Part shown: piece after piece, positions 16,898-28,707 of the stretch | Position numbering within the stretch: the first letter of the stretch is position 1 | Layout of the letters: every line of letters begins with the position of its first letter | Source: an uncultured Clostridiaceae bacterium | GTDB taxonomy: Bacteria > Bacillota > Clostridia > Clostridiales > Clostridiaceae | Direction: 5' to 3' | Assembly: GCA_937976175.1 (NCBI GenBank) | Contig: CALJTN010000160.1 | Coordinates: 1 to 37,804, forward strand | DNA: 37,804 nt | Program-made: the position numbers and the translations under genes | Notes under the pieces: model-generated | What the model was told of the DNA's origin: nothing | Database searches by the model: none | Seen by the model: only the letters and a program-made list of their open reading frames with translations

Positions 16898-17944
16898 TCA
16901 TTTAGATATAACAGTGCCTTGATAATAATGATTTAATATTTCAACGTAATTTTTGCCCTCCTTAGCCATAGCATCTGCACCCCATTGACTCATACCTACT
17001 CCGTGTCCATATCCAATGCAATCTATTTCTACACCACTTTCATTAAACTTTATCTGAAAATTAGATGAGTTTAAACCTAACATTGTCCTAAATTTACTAC
17101 CAGGCATAGTTATGCTCCCTACCTTAATGTTCTTAACGCTTCCCCCTTCAGTCCTTTCAAGTATTGTTATTTGTTTTTTAATATTGTCTGAAGTTACCTT
17201 AGCATTATTATAATTCTTACTTATAATCTCGCTTAACTCTTTATACTTAAAAACCTTACTACTCTTAAATCTTGGCGCTCTTTCTTCACCCAAACTCTCT
17301 ACGCTCCTTAGATATGGTAAGCTATTGGTAAATACCTCTTCTGAGTTTTCTGTTTTACCACTGCTAGTTGCAAAATAATAAGGCTCCATTACCAACTCAT
17401 TGTTATAGGTTAATACTTGTCCTAATGTACTTTTAATAGCCATCTCAATCTTATTCCAATATTTCTCACTTGATTTTTTAGGCCATAGTTCTATACGCGC
17501 CTCTTTAGTCATATAAGCTTGACAGTGCACGGTGTCACACAAACTAGCTCCATTGGCGTTTTTACATGCTGCCCCTCCTAGTTCTTTGACATGAGCTAAC
17601 GCATAAGTCCTCGCTGCCACAGCTTGAGCTTTCAAAGCTTCTTGTTCAAACTCAGCAGGCATCTCCGCTGCCACAACCCCAGCAACATATCCTTCTAAAT
17701 CAAGCTCTTTTATAGTGCTTTCTTTTGATATAAAAACTTTAATTTTAGAGGTTTTTGGTAGCAAATTGTTTTTAATAATATTTTTATCTTTCTCTAATAT
17801 AGTTGGAGATTTGTTACTTTTGCTTAAGCTTTTATTATCTCCTACCCCTACTATTAAAATAGATGTTATAACTATGAATGCAACAAATGCAACAATTAAT
17901 AGGAGGATGTTTTTAAGATGTACTGTAATAAAAACTCTTCTCAT
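16898..17944 (-). CDS. spoIID: Stage II sporulation protein D
   Basis: 'GYVAGVVAAEMPAEFEQEALKAQAVAARTYAL', 'DCIGYGHGVGMSQWGADAMAKEGKNYVEILNHYYQGT'. Confidence 0.96.
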   Translation of the reverse strand: MRRVFITVHLKNILLLIVAFVAFIVITSILIVGVGDNKSLSKSNKSPTILEKDKNIIKNNLLPKTSKIKVFISKESTIKELDLEGYVAGVVAAEMPAEFEQEALKAQAVAARTYALAHVKELGGAACKNANGASLCDTVHCQAYMTKEARIELWPKKSSEKYWNKIEMAIKSTLGQVLTYNNELVMEPYYFATSSGKTENSEEVFTNSLPYLRSVESLGEERAPRFKSSKVFKYKELSEIISKNYNNAKVTSDNIKKQITILERTEGGSVKNIKVGSITMPGSKFRTMLGLNSSNFQIKFNESGVEIDCIGYGHGVGMSQWGADAMAKEGKNYVEILNHYYQGTVISK

Positions 17945-18072
17945 GCTTTTCTCCTCTCGTTATAAAATAATTTTTACTTTATACATATTAATTAACCATA
18001 AATAATATTACCTTTTTAACTAACTAATCTCTTATATAAAAATAAAGCCTAGAAATGTTTAAATAAAAAGTA

Positions 18073-18114
18073 AAAGAACTGAATATATTAATAACTTATA
18101 TACTCCAGTTCTTT
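18073..18114 (-). terminator. murA terminator
   Basis: AAAGAACTG...CAGTTCTTT, T-run on minus, just after murA stop. Confidence 0.7.
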
Positions 18115-18124
18115 AAATTTTAAA

Positions 18125-19390
18125 TTATTTGCTAGAACTCACTCTTTCTATATCCGCTCCTAGTCCCCTTAATTTCTCTTCAATAGACACATACCCTCTA
18201 TCAATATGATATATATCACTTATTGTAGTTGCTCCCTCTGCTGTAAGCCCTGCTAATATTAGTGCTGCTCCTGCTCTTAAGTCCGTAGCTCTAACTTCTG
18301 AACCTGTAAACATATCTATACCTTCTATTACCGCACTTCTACCATCTATCTTTATATTTGCTCCCATTCTCTTTAATTCTACGGCATGCATAAATCTATT
18401 TTCAAAAATAGTTTCTGTAACTATACTTGTTCCTTTTACTGTACATAATAAACTCATCATCTGTGCCTGCATGTCTGTAGGAAATCCTGGATATGGCATA
18501 GTTTTTATATCTACTGGGTTTAATTTTTTCCTACCATCAACTGTTATGCTATTTTTATTAATCTCTATTGCTACTCCCATTTCTGTAAGCTTTGCTATTA
18601 TTGGCTTTAAATGAACCTCATCAACCCCATTAACTTTAAACAAACTTTTTGTTATTGCCGCCATTATCATAAATGTGCCTGCCTCTATTCGGTCATATAT
18701 AGGTTTATAAACAACTTCCTTAAAATCTTTAACACCTAAAATTCTTATGGTGTCCGTCCCTTCTCCACGTATCTGTGCTCCCATAGCCTTCAAAAACCTT
18801 GCTAGATCTACAATTTCTGGTTCTTCTGCTGCATTTTCTATTATGGTTTCGCCATCTGCAAGCGTTGCCGCCATCATTATATTTTCTGTAGCACCTACTG
18901 AAGGGTAATCTAAATATATGTTATTCCCCTTTAGTTTCTTTGCTTTCGCTTCTACATACCCATGCCCTACTGATACTTCTGCTCCTAATGCTGATAATCC
19001 TTTTAAGTGAAGATCAATGGGTCTAGTTCCAATGTTGCATCCCCCTGGCAAAGAAATTTTAAAGGTTCCAAATCTTCCAAGCATGGGGCCCATTATTAAA
19101 AAAGATGCTCTCATCTTTCTAACTAATTCATCATTAGCTTCATTATCAAGTAAATTAGCGGTATTTATTTTCACCCTTTTATTAATTTTATCTATGCTAA
19201 CATCTGCTTTAAGAGATTTTAATACTTCACAAATTACAAACACATCTTCAAGCATAGGCGCATTTTCAATGGTACAACTGTTACCATTTAATATGGTTGC
19301 TGCAAGTATAGGAAGGACTGAATTTTTAGCTGAACTAACATTCACTTCACCTTCTAATTTTTTCCCACCTTTTATAATTAATTTATCCAT
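18125..19390 (-). CDS. murA: UDP-N-acetylglucosamine 1-carboxyvinyltransferase
   Basis: MDKLIIKGGKKLEGEVNVSSAKNSVLPILAATIL...LPGGCNIGTRPIDLHLKGL...YPGFPTDMQAQMMSLL. Confidence 0.97.
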   Translation of the reverse strand: MDKLIIKGGKKLEGEVNVSSAKNSVLPILAATILNGNSCTIENAPMLEDVFVICEVLKSLKADVSIDKINKRVKINTANLLDNEANDELVRKMRASFLIMGPMLGRFGTFKISLPGGCNIGTRPIDLHLKGLSALGAEVSVGHGYVEAKAKKLKGNNIYLDYPSVGATENIMMAATLADGETIIENAAEEPEIVDLARFLKAMGAQIRGEGTDTIRILGVKDFKEVVYKPIYDRIEAGTFMIMAAITKSLFKVNGVDEVHLKPIIAKLTEMGVAIEINKNSITVDGRKKLNPVDIKTMPYPGFPTDMQAQMMSLLCTVKGTSIVTETIFENRFMHAVELKRMGANIKIDGRSAVIEGIDMFTGSEVRATDLRAGAALILAGLTAEGATTISDIYHIDRGYVSIEEKLRGLGADIERVSSSK

Positions 19391-19417
19391 TTTTATCCTC
19401 CATTATATTGTTAATTC

Positions 19418-20137
19418 TTAGTAAATTGTAATTATCTCAGGTGTACCTATAATAATGTACCTTCCAGATGAATAATTACATACAGCATAATTAAAATCAA
19501 TTAATTTATTATTGTTTATCTTCTCATCATATTTTTTTGTATATGCTATGGTGCTTACTCCATTATTTATATTTACTGTTTCAATATTTTCAGATCCATG
19601 AGATTTTAAGATTTTTATTATACTCTCATTAACATTATAAATATCTTCCATCTCCATACTTGTGTTAATCTCTTGCATTTGTGCCTTTAAGTATTGAAAA
19701 TACTTAATATCTTTGCCTCTATACCCAATGCTATTGCTAACTTTATTTTTAAGGTATACTAGTCCATTTTTACTACTTATCTCGCTTATGTTTATCGCTA
19801 TAATATGCTCATTATTGTATTTTAAAGTCTCTATATATCCTTGAAGATTTTCACTTGAAAACTCTATACAATAGGAATCCTCATTTTCAAAACTATTTAG
19901 TTTTATTCCTTTGTTATTAAATCCTAAAGCCTGAATTAGATAGTTACAAACTTCTTTTGGATCTTCCTCAGTTTTAAAACATGTCTTCAATCCGTATTCT
20001 ACTGTTTTGCTTTTAGTTGCAAGTAATATTTCATCGAATAAATTTACTTCCTCCTGTGCATTTGAGAGTCTAATATTAAATTGTAAAATAATTAGGCTTA
20101 ATACTATGCACAAAAGTGCAATACATTTTTTCTTCAT
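19418..20137 (-). CDS. ywmB: YwmB-like secreted/lipid-exposed protein
   Basis: N-terminal signal sequence; position directly upstream of murA in the atpC-ywmB-murA-spoIID arrangement. Family inferred mainly from synteny. Confidence 0.6.
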   Translation of the reverse strand: MKKKCIALLCIVLSLIILQFNIRLSNAQEEVNLFDEILLATKSKTVEYGLKTCFKTEEDPKEVCNYLIQALGFNNKGIKLNSFENEDSYCIEFSSENLQGYIETLKYNNEHIIAINISEISSKNGLVYLKNKVSNSIGYRGKDIKYFQYLKAQMQEINTSMEMEDIYNVNESIIKILKSHGSENIETVNINNGVSTIAYTKKYDEKINNNKLIDFNYAVCNYSSGRYIIIGTPEIITIY

Positions 20138-20459
20138 CTTAATCCCCCTATCCCTCAATTAGATTCTTGACCATAATTTATTTTTTTATTCTAAAAATAA
20201 TGATTTTTTAATATTCATGTTATTAATAAAATCATCCCCCAGCACAAGTGTGAAGAGGGCTATTTGGTTCATTATATAGGTGGGGTAATATAACAATTCA
20301 CTTATTACATATATCTATTTCTTATATTATTAATATATAAAACTTTAATGAAAATGTGCTTAAAAGAATTCAACCACATTTTACAGGTAATTTTAAAGTC
20401 TTTCACTTAATATTTATTTTCATGTTACTAACAGGCTTTATCGGTTTTTCAGCGTAAAA

Positions 20460-20485
20460 AATGGAGATAAATTAACATCTCCATT
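20460..20485 (-). terminator. atp operon terminator
   Basis: AATGGAGAT-aaattaac-ATCTCCATT immediately downstream of atpC stop. Confidence 0.75.
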
Positions 20486-20487
20486 GC

Positions 20488-20886
20488 TTAACCTTTTACC
20501 TTAATTCTCATGAGTGACCTTATAACAGCACTCTCAGCTCTTTTAATATCAATGCCATCTTTATGACGCAATCTTTCTTCTGCTCTTTCCTTGGCTTTCT
20601 TTGCCCTTTCAGCATCTATGTTCTCTGGCCACTCACAGGCACTACACAACATTTCTATTTCACCTCTATATACGCTTAAGATCCCTGTTGAGGTAAATGC
20701 TTTTATTTCCTTACCGTCTACTTCTGTAAATATTGTAAGCGTTGGTTTTAACTGCGATATCATAGGCACATGCTTTGAAAGAATACCAAATCTACCTTCA
20801 TCATTCTCAGTATACAGACTTAGAATTTCTCCAATATAAAACTCCTTTTCTGGAGTAAGTATAGTAAGCTTTATATGACTTTTCAT
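20488..20886 (-). CDS. atpC: ATP synthase F1 epsilon subunit
   Basis: IKLTILTPEKEFYIGEILSLYTENDEGRFGILSKHVPMIS; start could alternatively be 20916. Confidence 0.95.
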   Translation of the reverse strand: MKSHIKLTILTPEKEFYIGEILSLYTENDEGRFGILSKHVPMISQLKPTLTIFTEVDGKEIKAFTSTGILSVYRGEIEMLCSACEWPENIDAERAKKAKERAEERLRHKDGIDIKRAESAVIRSLMRIKVKG

Positions 20887-20937
20887 ATGAAAAAACACTG
20901 ACCTTTCTATGTACATATTGGCATTTTTTACATTATA

Positions 20938-22350
<1,413 letters not shown>

Positions 22351-23205
22351 TTACCTTTGAGCTTCCGCTCCTCCAACTATTTCTGATATCTCTTGTGTAA
22401 TTGCACTCTGCCTAATTCTATTATATTTTAAATTAAGTTTCTCAAGTAAGTCATGGGCATTGCTAGTAGCTGCTCCCATAGATTCCATTCTAGCCCTGTG
22501 CTCACTGGCTTTTGAATGTAGCATACAATTTAACATTTTGCTCCTTAGAAACAATGAAGCAATTTCATACATTGCCTTTTCATCTATTGTTTCAATGTCT
22601 ACATATGCTTTACTACTATTGTGTTCATTATCAAAATTTAGAGGGATTAGTTTCTCAAACTTAACTTCGTTCTTTGTTGCTGAAATAAGTTTTTTATGAA
22701 CAATATAAACTTCACCTATTTCTTCACTGCTATACATATTAAGTGCATGATTAATAATTGTGGTAGCTTCCTTCTGAGAGGGTATATCTGGAATTTCCAC
22801 ATATTCTGCCACGGTTTCAGTATTAAGCTTTTTAAATATACTTCTTCCCCTTTCACCTACAATAATTATGCTATAATCCTCATTATTTTTTTTAATTTTA
22901 TTTATAAATTCATTTGCTACTGACCAGTTAAATCCACCACAAAGACCTGTATCTGAGGTTAATATAATATACATTTTCTTACTATTGCTATTTCCCCGTA
23001 TATAAATACTATCCTCTTCATAATTATCCTTAACCTGCTTAATAATTTCCCAAAGCTTATGTACATAACTATTATTAATATCTACCTCACCCTTTAATTT
23101 TTTATATTTAGCTGTTGAAACCAGTCCCATAGCTTTAGTGATTTTCTTAGTATTTGTTATGGACTTTATTCTCCTCTTAATTGCAATAAGCCCCGTACCT
23201 GACAT
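22351..23205 (-). CDS. atpG: ATP synthase F1 gamma subunit
   Basis: IKRRIKSITNTKKITKAMGLVSTAKYKK; C-terminal NRIRQSAITQEISEIVGGAEA. Confidence 0.98.
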   Translation of the reverse strand: MSGTGLIAIKRRIKSITNTKKITKAMGLVSTAKYKKLKGEVDINNSYVHKLWEIIKQVKDNYEEDSIYIRGNSNSKKMYIILTSDTGLCGGFNWSVANEFINKIKKNNEDYSIIIVGERGRSIFKKLNTETVAEYVEIPDIPSQKEATTIINHALNMYSSEEIGEVYIVHKKLISATKNEVKFEKLIPLNFDNEHNSSKAYVDIETIDEKAMYEIASLFLRSKMLNCMLHSKASEHRARMESMGAATSNAHDLLEKLNLKYNRIRQSAITQEISEIVGGAEAQR

Positions 23206-23296
23206 ATTTCATCTCCCTATCCGCAATAAATATAATATCCCCACAAATTAATTACCATTTACAAGCTCTACATTAATAACCTTCCTCTAAAAGCTA

Positions 23297-24814
23297 TTAA
23301 TATTGTTCAACTGAAAATATTTTTTTAAATTCTTCTATAGCTTCAATGAGCATTTGTTTTACCTTATCCTCTATAACCTTATTTTGAGCTATTGTTTTAC
23401 CTACTTCTCTATGATGTGTGTCCATGTACTCCAAAAACTCTCTCTCAAATCTTTTTATCTCATGTACTGGAATATCCATAATGTAATTATTTGTTCCTGC
23501 AAAAAAAATCATAACTTGTTTTTCCATAGGTATTGGCATGTATTGATCTTGTTTTAATATTTCAACTAACCTTTTTCCCTTTTCCAGCCTCATGCTAGCA
23601 TCCTTATCAAGATCCGTTCCGAATTGAGAGAAAGCTGATAGCTCCCTGTATTGAGCCAGTTCTAATCTTAAAGTTCCTGTAACATCTTTCATGGCTTTTG
23701 TTTGGGCATTTCCACCAACTCTTGATACAGATATTCCAGCATTAACAGCAGGTCTTTGTCCTGAGTGAAATAATTCTGTCTCAAGAAATATTTGTCCATC
23801 TGTTATAGAAATAACGTTAGTTGGTATATATGCAGTAACGTCTCCTGCAAGAGTTTCTATTATAGGAAGTGCTGTTAATGACCCTCCACCTAATTTATCT
23901 GAAAGCTTCGCAGCTCTTTCCAGTAGCCTTGAATGAATATAAAACACATCTCCTGGATAAGCTTCTCTACCTGGTGGTCTACGAAGTAATAGAGACATAG
24001 CCCTATATGCTACTGCATGTTTAGATAAATCATCATATACTATTAGTACATCCTTACCCTTATTCATAAAGTACTCTCCCATGCTACATCCAGCATAAGG
24101 TGCCAAATACTGTAATGGAGCTGATTCTGAGGCTGTGGCTGCTACAACTATTGTGTAATCTAAGGCTCCCATTTCAGATAATGTATTCACAATGTGTGCC
24201 ACAGTAGATTGTTTTTGACCTATGGCAACATATATGCATGTAACCTCTTTACCCTTTTGATTTAAAATAGCGTCTAAGGTTAAGGTGGTTTTACCTGTTT
24301 GCCTATCTCCAATTATAAGTTCTCTTTGCCCTCTACCAATTGGCACCATAGAGTCTATTGCTTTTATTCCAGTTTGAAGTGGTTCCTTAACGGATTGTCT
24401 TTCAATAACTCCAGGGGCTTCCACCTCTACTGCTCTTGTCTCTGTAGTACTAACTGGCCCTTTGCCGTCTATTGGCACACCTAAAGAGTTTACGACTCTT
24501 CCTATTAAAACTTCTCCTACAGGTATCTCCACCACTCTACCGCTTCTTTTTACTATGTCCCCTTCCTTGATACCTTCTCCAGGACCCAAAAGTACACATC
24601 CTACATTGTCTTGCTCTAGATTTAATGCCATACCACATATTCCATTTGGAAATTCTAAAAGTTCACCTTCCATGCATTCATCTAAGCCATATACTCTGGC
24701 TATTCCATCCCCTATTTGTATTATGGTTCCTGAGTCAACAGTATCAATCTTCTTTTCATATCTCTCTATCTCTCTCTTTATTATGGATGTTATTTCTTCT
24801 GGCTTTATATTCAT
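23297..24814 (-). CDS. atpA: ATP synthase F1 alpha subunit
   Basis: [55 protein letters not shown]. Confidence 0.99.
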   Translation of the reverse strand: MNIKPEEITSIIKREIERYEKKIDTVDSGTIIQIGDGIARVYGLDECMEGELLEFPNGICGMALNLEQDNVGCVLLGPGEGIKEGDIVKRSGRVVEIPVGEVLIGRVVNSLGVPIDGKGPVSTTETRAVEVEAPGVIERQSVKEPLQTGIKAIDSMVPIGRGQRELIIGDRQTGKTTLTLDAILNQKGKEVTCIYVAIGQKQSTVAHIVNTLSEMGALDYTIVVAATASESAPLQYLAPYAGCSMGEYFMNKGKDVLIVYDDLSKHAVAYRAMSLLLRRPPGREAYPGDVFYIHSRLLERAAKLSDKLGGGSLTALPIIETLAGDVTAYIPTNVISITDGQIFLETELFHSGQRPAVNAGISVSRVGGNAQTKAMKDVTGTLRLELAQYRELSAFSQFGTDLDKDASMRLEKGKRLVEILKQDQYMPIPMEKQVMIFFAGTNNYIMDIPVHEIKRFEREFLEYMDTHHREVGKTIAQNKVIEDKVKQMLIEAIEEFKKIFSVEQY

Positions 24815-24830
24815 AAATTCACCTCAGTTC

Positions 24831-25364
24831 TTATTTAAACATTATTTTTTTCATTTCCTCTAGTTTATTTTTTATTGTTCCATCAATAACCTTTTCTCCA
24901 ACCCTTATATATACTCCACCTATAATAGTTTTATCTAATTTTTCATCAAAGATAATTTTCTTATGGTACATTTTATATATTTTCGTGCGCAAATTTTCTC
25001 TTTGTGTTTCCTCAAGAGGTATACTAGTTTTAACCTCAACTAATAAAGTATTATTTCGTTCTAAATGAATCTTCTCCATTTCTTTAAGTTTTTCTTCTGT
25101 AAATAATATTCTATCTTTTTCTATAAGGATAAGTAAAAAAGATAAAAGCCCCTCATCTATCTTCCCCTTGAAAATTTTAATAAATATCCTCTTTTTTCTA
25201 TAGGTGCTTATATCCGGGTGCTTAATAACCTTTAAGAACTCACCATCTTCTTTCATGAGTGAAACAATCTGCCGAAGGTCATCTAGATATTCGCCTACCT
25301 TATCTTTTTCCTCAGCAACTTCATATAGTGCTAATGCATATCTCTTATCTAAGTATTCATACAT
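24831..25364 (-). CDS. atpH: ATP synthase F1 delta subunit
   Basis: RYALALYEVAEEKDKVGEYLDDLRQI...IIGGVYIRVGEKVIDGTIKNKLEEMKK. Confidence 0.96.
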   Translation of the reverse strand: MYEYLDKRYALALYEVAEEKDKVGEYLDDLRQIVSLMKEDGEFLKVIKHPDISTYRKKRIFIKIFKGKIDEGLLSFLLILIEKDRILFTEEKLKEMEKIHLERNNTLLVEVKTSIPLEETQRENLRTKIYKMYHKKIIFDEKLDKTIIGGVYIRVGEKVIDGTIKNKLEEMKKIMFK

Positions 25365-25851
25365 TTGGCGTACCTATTTCAGAAATGAAATCCTCAATCA
25401 ACTTTTTATGTTCTTCCTTATTTATATGCTGTTCAAGAGCCCTTTCAGATAATATTAAGGATAACTCTATAACTTGTTTCTTAACTTCATTTTCTACTTT
25501 TTGTTTCTGTCTTTCAGTTTCTATTCTCGACCTTTCAATTATAAGTAAAGCTTCCTGTTTTGCTTCCTTAATCAATTCTCCTGATATTTTTTCCGCTCTT
25601 AATTTGTACATTTCAACTATGTTCTTACCTTCCTTTTGAGCTAACTTTAACTTTTCATCACTTTCTGCTTTTAACCTTCGGGCTTCCTCTTTATCTTTGT
25701 CAGCTTCCTTAAATGAGGAAACTAATTCTTGTTTTCTTGTTTCTAAAATCTTATTTACTGGTATAAATAGAAAATGCTTAGCAATGAAAAGTAGTATAAG
25801 AAAATTTATCATTGCAGCTATAATTGTACCTAATTTTATACCTATCTCCAT
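25357..25851 (-). CDS. atpF: ATP synthase F0 b subunit
   Basis: N-terminal TM then long charged helix; overlaps atpH by 8 bp. Confidence 0.95.
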   Translation of the reverse strand: MEIGIKLGTIIAAMINFLILLFIAKHFLFIPVNKILETRKQELVSSFKEADKDKEEARRLKAESDEKLKLAQKEGKNIVEMYKLRAEKISGELIKEAKQEALLIIERSRIETERQKQKVENEVKKQVIELSLILSERALEQHINKEEHKKLIEDFISEIGTPNV

Positions 25852-25930
25852 CTAAATAAACCCCCGATTCATCAATTATTTTACCTTATGAAAATCGAGA
25901 CTTTCACCTACCTTCCTTTTCTATCTCTTT

Positions 25931-26179
25931 TTAGCCTCTTACCCCAAATAGAATTAGTAGCAAGGCTATTAAGAAACCATATATGGCTGTGGCTTCAGAT
26001 AAAGCACCACCTATAACTAATGCTCTCGTTATTTTGTCACTAGCCTCTGGCTGCTTTGCTATGCCCTCTACTGCCTTTGCTGTAGCATTTCCTGTCCCTA
26101 TTCCGCCACCTATAACACCGATAGCTGCTATTCCTGCTCCTATTGCGGACATTCCTGCAATAAATCCCGCTGAATCCAT
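25931..26179 (-). CDS. atpE: ATP synthase F0 c subunit
   Basis: [33 protein letters not shown]...[21 protein letters not shown]. Confidence 0.97.
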   Translation of the reverse strand: MDSAGFIAGMSAIGAGIAAIGVIGGGIGTGNATAKAVEGIAKQPEASDKITRALVIGGALSEATAIYGFLIALLLILFGVRG

Positions 26180-26205
26180 AAAAATTCCTCCTATGCATTT
26201 TTAAA

Positions 26206-26886
26206 TTAGTGTTCTGAAACTATTACAATATTGATCATTGTTAGCATTATAAAAATAATCATTTGGATAGCACCATCAAATAGATCAAAATACATATGTA
26301 ATGGTATTGGAATTCCAAGTTGGGCAACCCAGGTGATGCTACTCAACGCACCATAAACCAATTCCATAATTATACCTACCGCAAACATATTTCCGAATAA
26401 TCTTAGACTTAATGACACTGGAAGCATAATTCTCTCCATTATATTTATAGGGAGCAATAAAGGTAATGGTTTTGCATACCCTTTAAAATAGCGTATAATT
26501 CCTGATTTCTTAATTGTATATCCTTGTATAACTATAAATGTAATTAAGCCCATTGCTAAAGTAACACTATAGTCTGTAGTAGGTGGTGCTATCCCCAATA
26601 TACCTACTAAATTCATAGATAAAAGATATATGGCCAACGTTCCTATATACGGAACAAAGCCTCTGAACTTTTTTCCCATGCTGTCTTCCACAGTTTTTTC
26701 CATAAATTCTACAAAAATCTCAACTACGCTCTGTTTTTTATCTGGAATTTTTTTAAGATTTCTATTGATAAATAATATTAGTAAACTCAACATCAGGACT
26801 ATTATCCACTGTATTATCAAGCTAAGTGTAACTTGAAAATTATATCCAAATAAATTTATACTGGGCAATTGTCTGATTTCTAGCAC
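26206..26886 (-). CDS. atpB: ATP synthase F0 a subunit
   Basis: 'MLPVSLSLRLFGNMFAVGIIMELVYG' and surrounding TM helices. Confidence 0.96.
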   Translation of the reverse strand: MLEIRQLPSINLFGYNFQVTLSLIIQWIIVLMLSLLILFINRNLKKIPDKKQSVVEIFVEFMEKTVEDSMGKKFRGFVPYIGTLAIYLLSMNLVGILGIAPPTTDYSVTLAMGLITFIVIQGYTIKKSGIIRYFKGYAKPLPLLLPINIMERIMLPVSLSLRLFGNMFAVGIIMELVYGALSSITWVAQLGIPIPLHMYFDLFDGAIQMIIFIMLTMINIVIVSEH

Positions 26887-26890
26887 TTAC

Positions 26891-27265
26891 TCACTTCCTT
26901 TCACACTCTTTAACATTAATTCCGTAAAGTACTAAAGAAATAATTTGTGAACTATACCCCAATATAAAAGCAATTATGCTAAAGTTACAATAATTAAAAA
27001 CCATGAGTCCTATTGAACATACTATAATTATTCTAAGTCCAAAACCAAGAAAAGTAATATACTCATATTTAATTTTCGCCTTGCATAATATAAAATTAAC
27101 AGAAACTAAATTGAGTAATAGCGTAGTACTTGCTAGTAATAAACCCAATAAAAAAAATACTGCATATGTCTTATTGATAAAATAAATTACAGTAATTCCA
27201 ATAAGGGCCATAAGGAAATTAAAGGAGTTAACCTTTTTATACATCTGGGCACACTTAATATTCAC
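26891..27265 (-). CDS. atpI: ATP synthase I-like membrane protein
   Basis: Four-TM small protein at the head of the atp operon; GTG start. Confidence 0.8.
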   Translation of the reverse strand: MNIKCAQMYKKVNSFNFLMALIGITVIYFINKTYAVFFLLGLLLASTTLLLNLVSVNFILCKAKIKYEYITFLGFGLRIIIVCSIGLMVFNYCNFSIIAFILGYSSQIISLVLYGINVKECERK

Positions 27266-27506
27266 TTTTTCTTCTCCCTACTATTTATTAGCCTTTTACT
27301 TTTTCACGTAAAAAATTTAATAGTTTTTTGGTGATTTAAGTTATTTTTATCATTTAGTACTAAAAATATACATATCAACATACACTACATAAGCTTTTAT
27401 CTTAGGGTTCTTTACTTACAAAAAATTAAAAATAGATCTAAGAATTTAATTTCCATATTCTCAGACCTACCTTAATGTATATTTAACATACCTTAGCACG
27501 ATTCTA

Positions 27507-28634
27507 CTATATTTTATTAAAATGATTTAGTAGCGCATCTACTATTCTTGCAGATGCATTACCATCTCCATAAGGATTAACCGATGTACTCATTTGCTCA
27601 TACTCGTCTAAATTTCTAAGAAGCTTATTAGCCTGCAATATAATCTCATCCACATCTGTTCCAACTAACCTTACTGTTCCAGCATTCTCTGCCTCTACTC
27701 TCTCTGTGACATGCCTAAGTACTAAAACTGGCTTACCTAGATGAGGAGCTTCTTCTTGAATTCCTCCCGAATCAGTCATTACTAGGTAACATTTCTTCAT
27801 CAAATTATGAATTTCTTGTGTACCCAGAGGTTCTAGCAGATGTATTCTATCAATATCCTTTAGGATACCCTGAACCATATCTTTCACTACTGGATTTGGG
27901 TGCACTAGACATAATACTTCTACATCTTGATTTTCTTCAACAATAACCTTAAGAGCATTACATATATTTTCAATCCCCATTCCCCAGTTTTCTCTTCTAT
28001 GAGCTGTAACCATTATGACCTTTTTATTTTTATAGTCAACTGCATTTAACTCACAACTTTCAAATATGTAATCCTCTTTAACTGTAAACTTCATAGCATC
28101 TATCACTGTATTGCCTGTAACAAAAATTGCGCTATCCTCTATTCCCTCATTGAGCAAATTTTCTTTAGAGGTATTAGTAGGTGCAAAATATAAATCTGTT
28201 AAAGCACTGGTTAGCTTTCTATTAATTTCTTCTGGATAAGGAAAGAATTTATTATAACTTCTAAGGCCTGCTTCTACATGGCCAACAGGTATTTTCCTAT
28301 AAAAAGCCGCAAGAGAGGCTGCAAACGTTGTAGTAGTGTCTCCATGCACGAGCACCATATCAGGTTTTTCTTTTTCAAAAATTTCTTCTAGCCCCTGAAG
28401 CACAGAGCATGTTATCCCTGTTAAGCTTTGCTTAGCTTTCATTATGTTTAAATCATAGTGAGGCACTATATCAAAAAATTCTAGAACTTTATCTAGCATC
28501 TCTCTATGCTGAGCGGTTACACATACCTTACATTGTATTTGAGGAACTTTTTCTAATTCCTTAACTAGAGGTGCCATTTTTATAGCCTCAGGTCTTGTAC
28601 CAAATATTACTATAACTTTGATATTTTTCACCAC
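27507..28634 (-). CDS. wecB: UDP-N-acetylglucosamine 2-epimerase
   Basis: IVIFGTRPEAIKMAPLVKEL, VHGDTTTTFAASLAAFY, VGHVEAGLRSYNKFFPYPEEINRKL, DSGGIQEEAPHLGKPVLVLR. Confidence 0.97.
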   Translation of the reverse strand: MVKNIKVIVIFGTRPEAIKMAPLVKELEKVPQIQCKVCVTAQHREMLDKVLEFFDIVPHYDLNIMKAKQSLTGITCSVLQGLEEIFEKEKPDMVLVHGDTTTTFAASLAAFYRKIPVGHVEAGLRSYNKFFPYPEEINRKLTSALTDLYFAPTNTSKENLLNEGIEDSAIFVTGNTVIDAMKFTVKEDYIFESCELNAVDYKNKKVIMVTAHRRENWGMGIENICNALKVIVEENQDVEVLCLVHPNPVVKDMVQGILKDIDRIHLLEPLGTQEIHNLMKKCYLVMTDSGGIQEEAPHLGKPVLVLRHVTERVEAENAGTVRLVGTDVDEIILQANKLLRNLDEYEQMSTSVNPYGDGNASARIVDALLNHFNKI

Positions 28635-28707
28635 ATATCCTCCTAATTTAATTCAGTTTAACTTATCATATGTGAATTAGTAATTATTATACACATGCAT
28701 ATAGCAG

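Noticed and set aside
24462-24863. 133-aa plus ORF opposite atpA
   Set aside because: Antisense shadow of atpA; no SD or recognisable domain.
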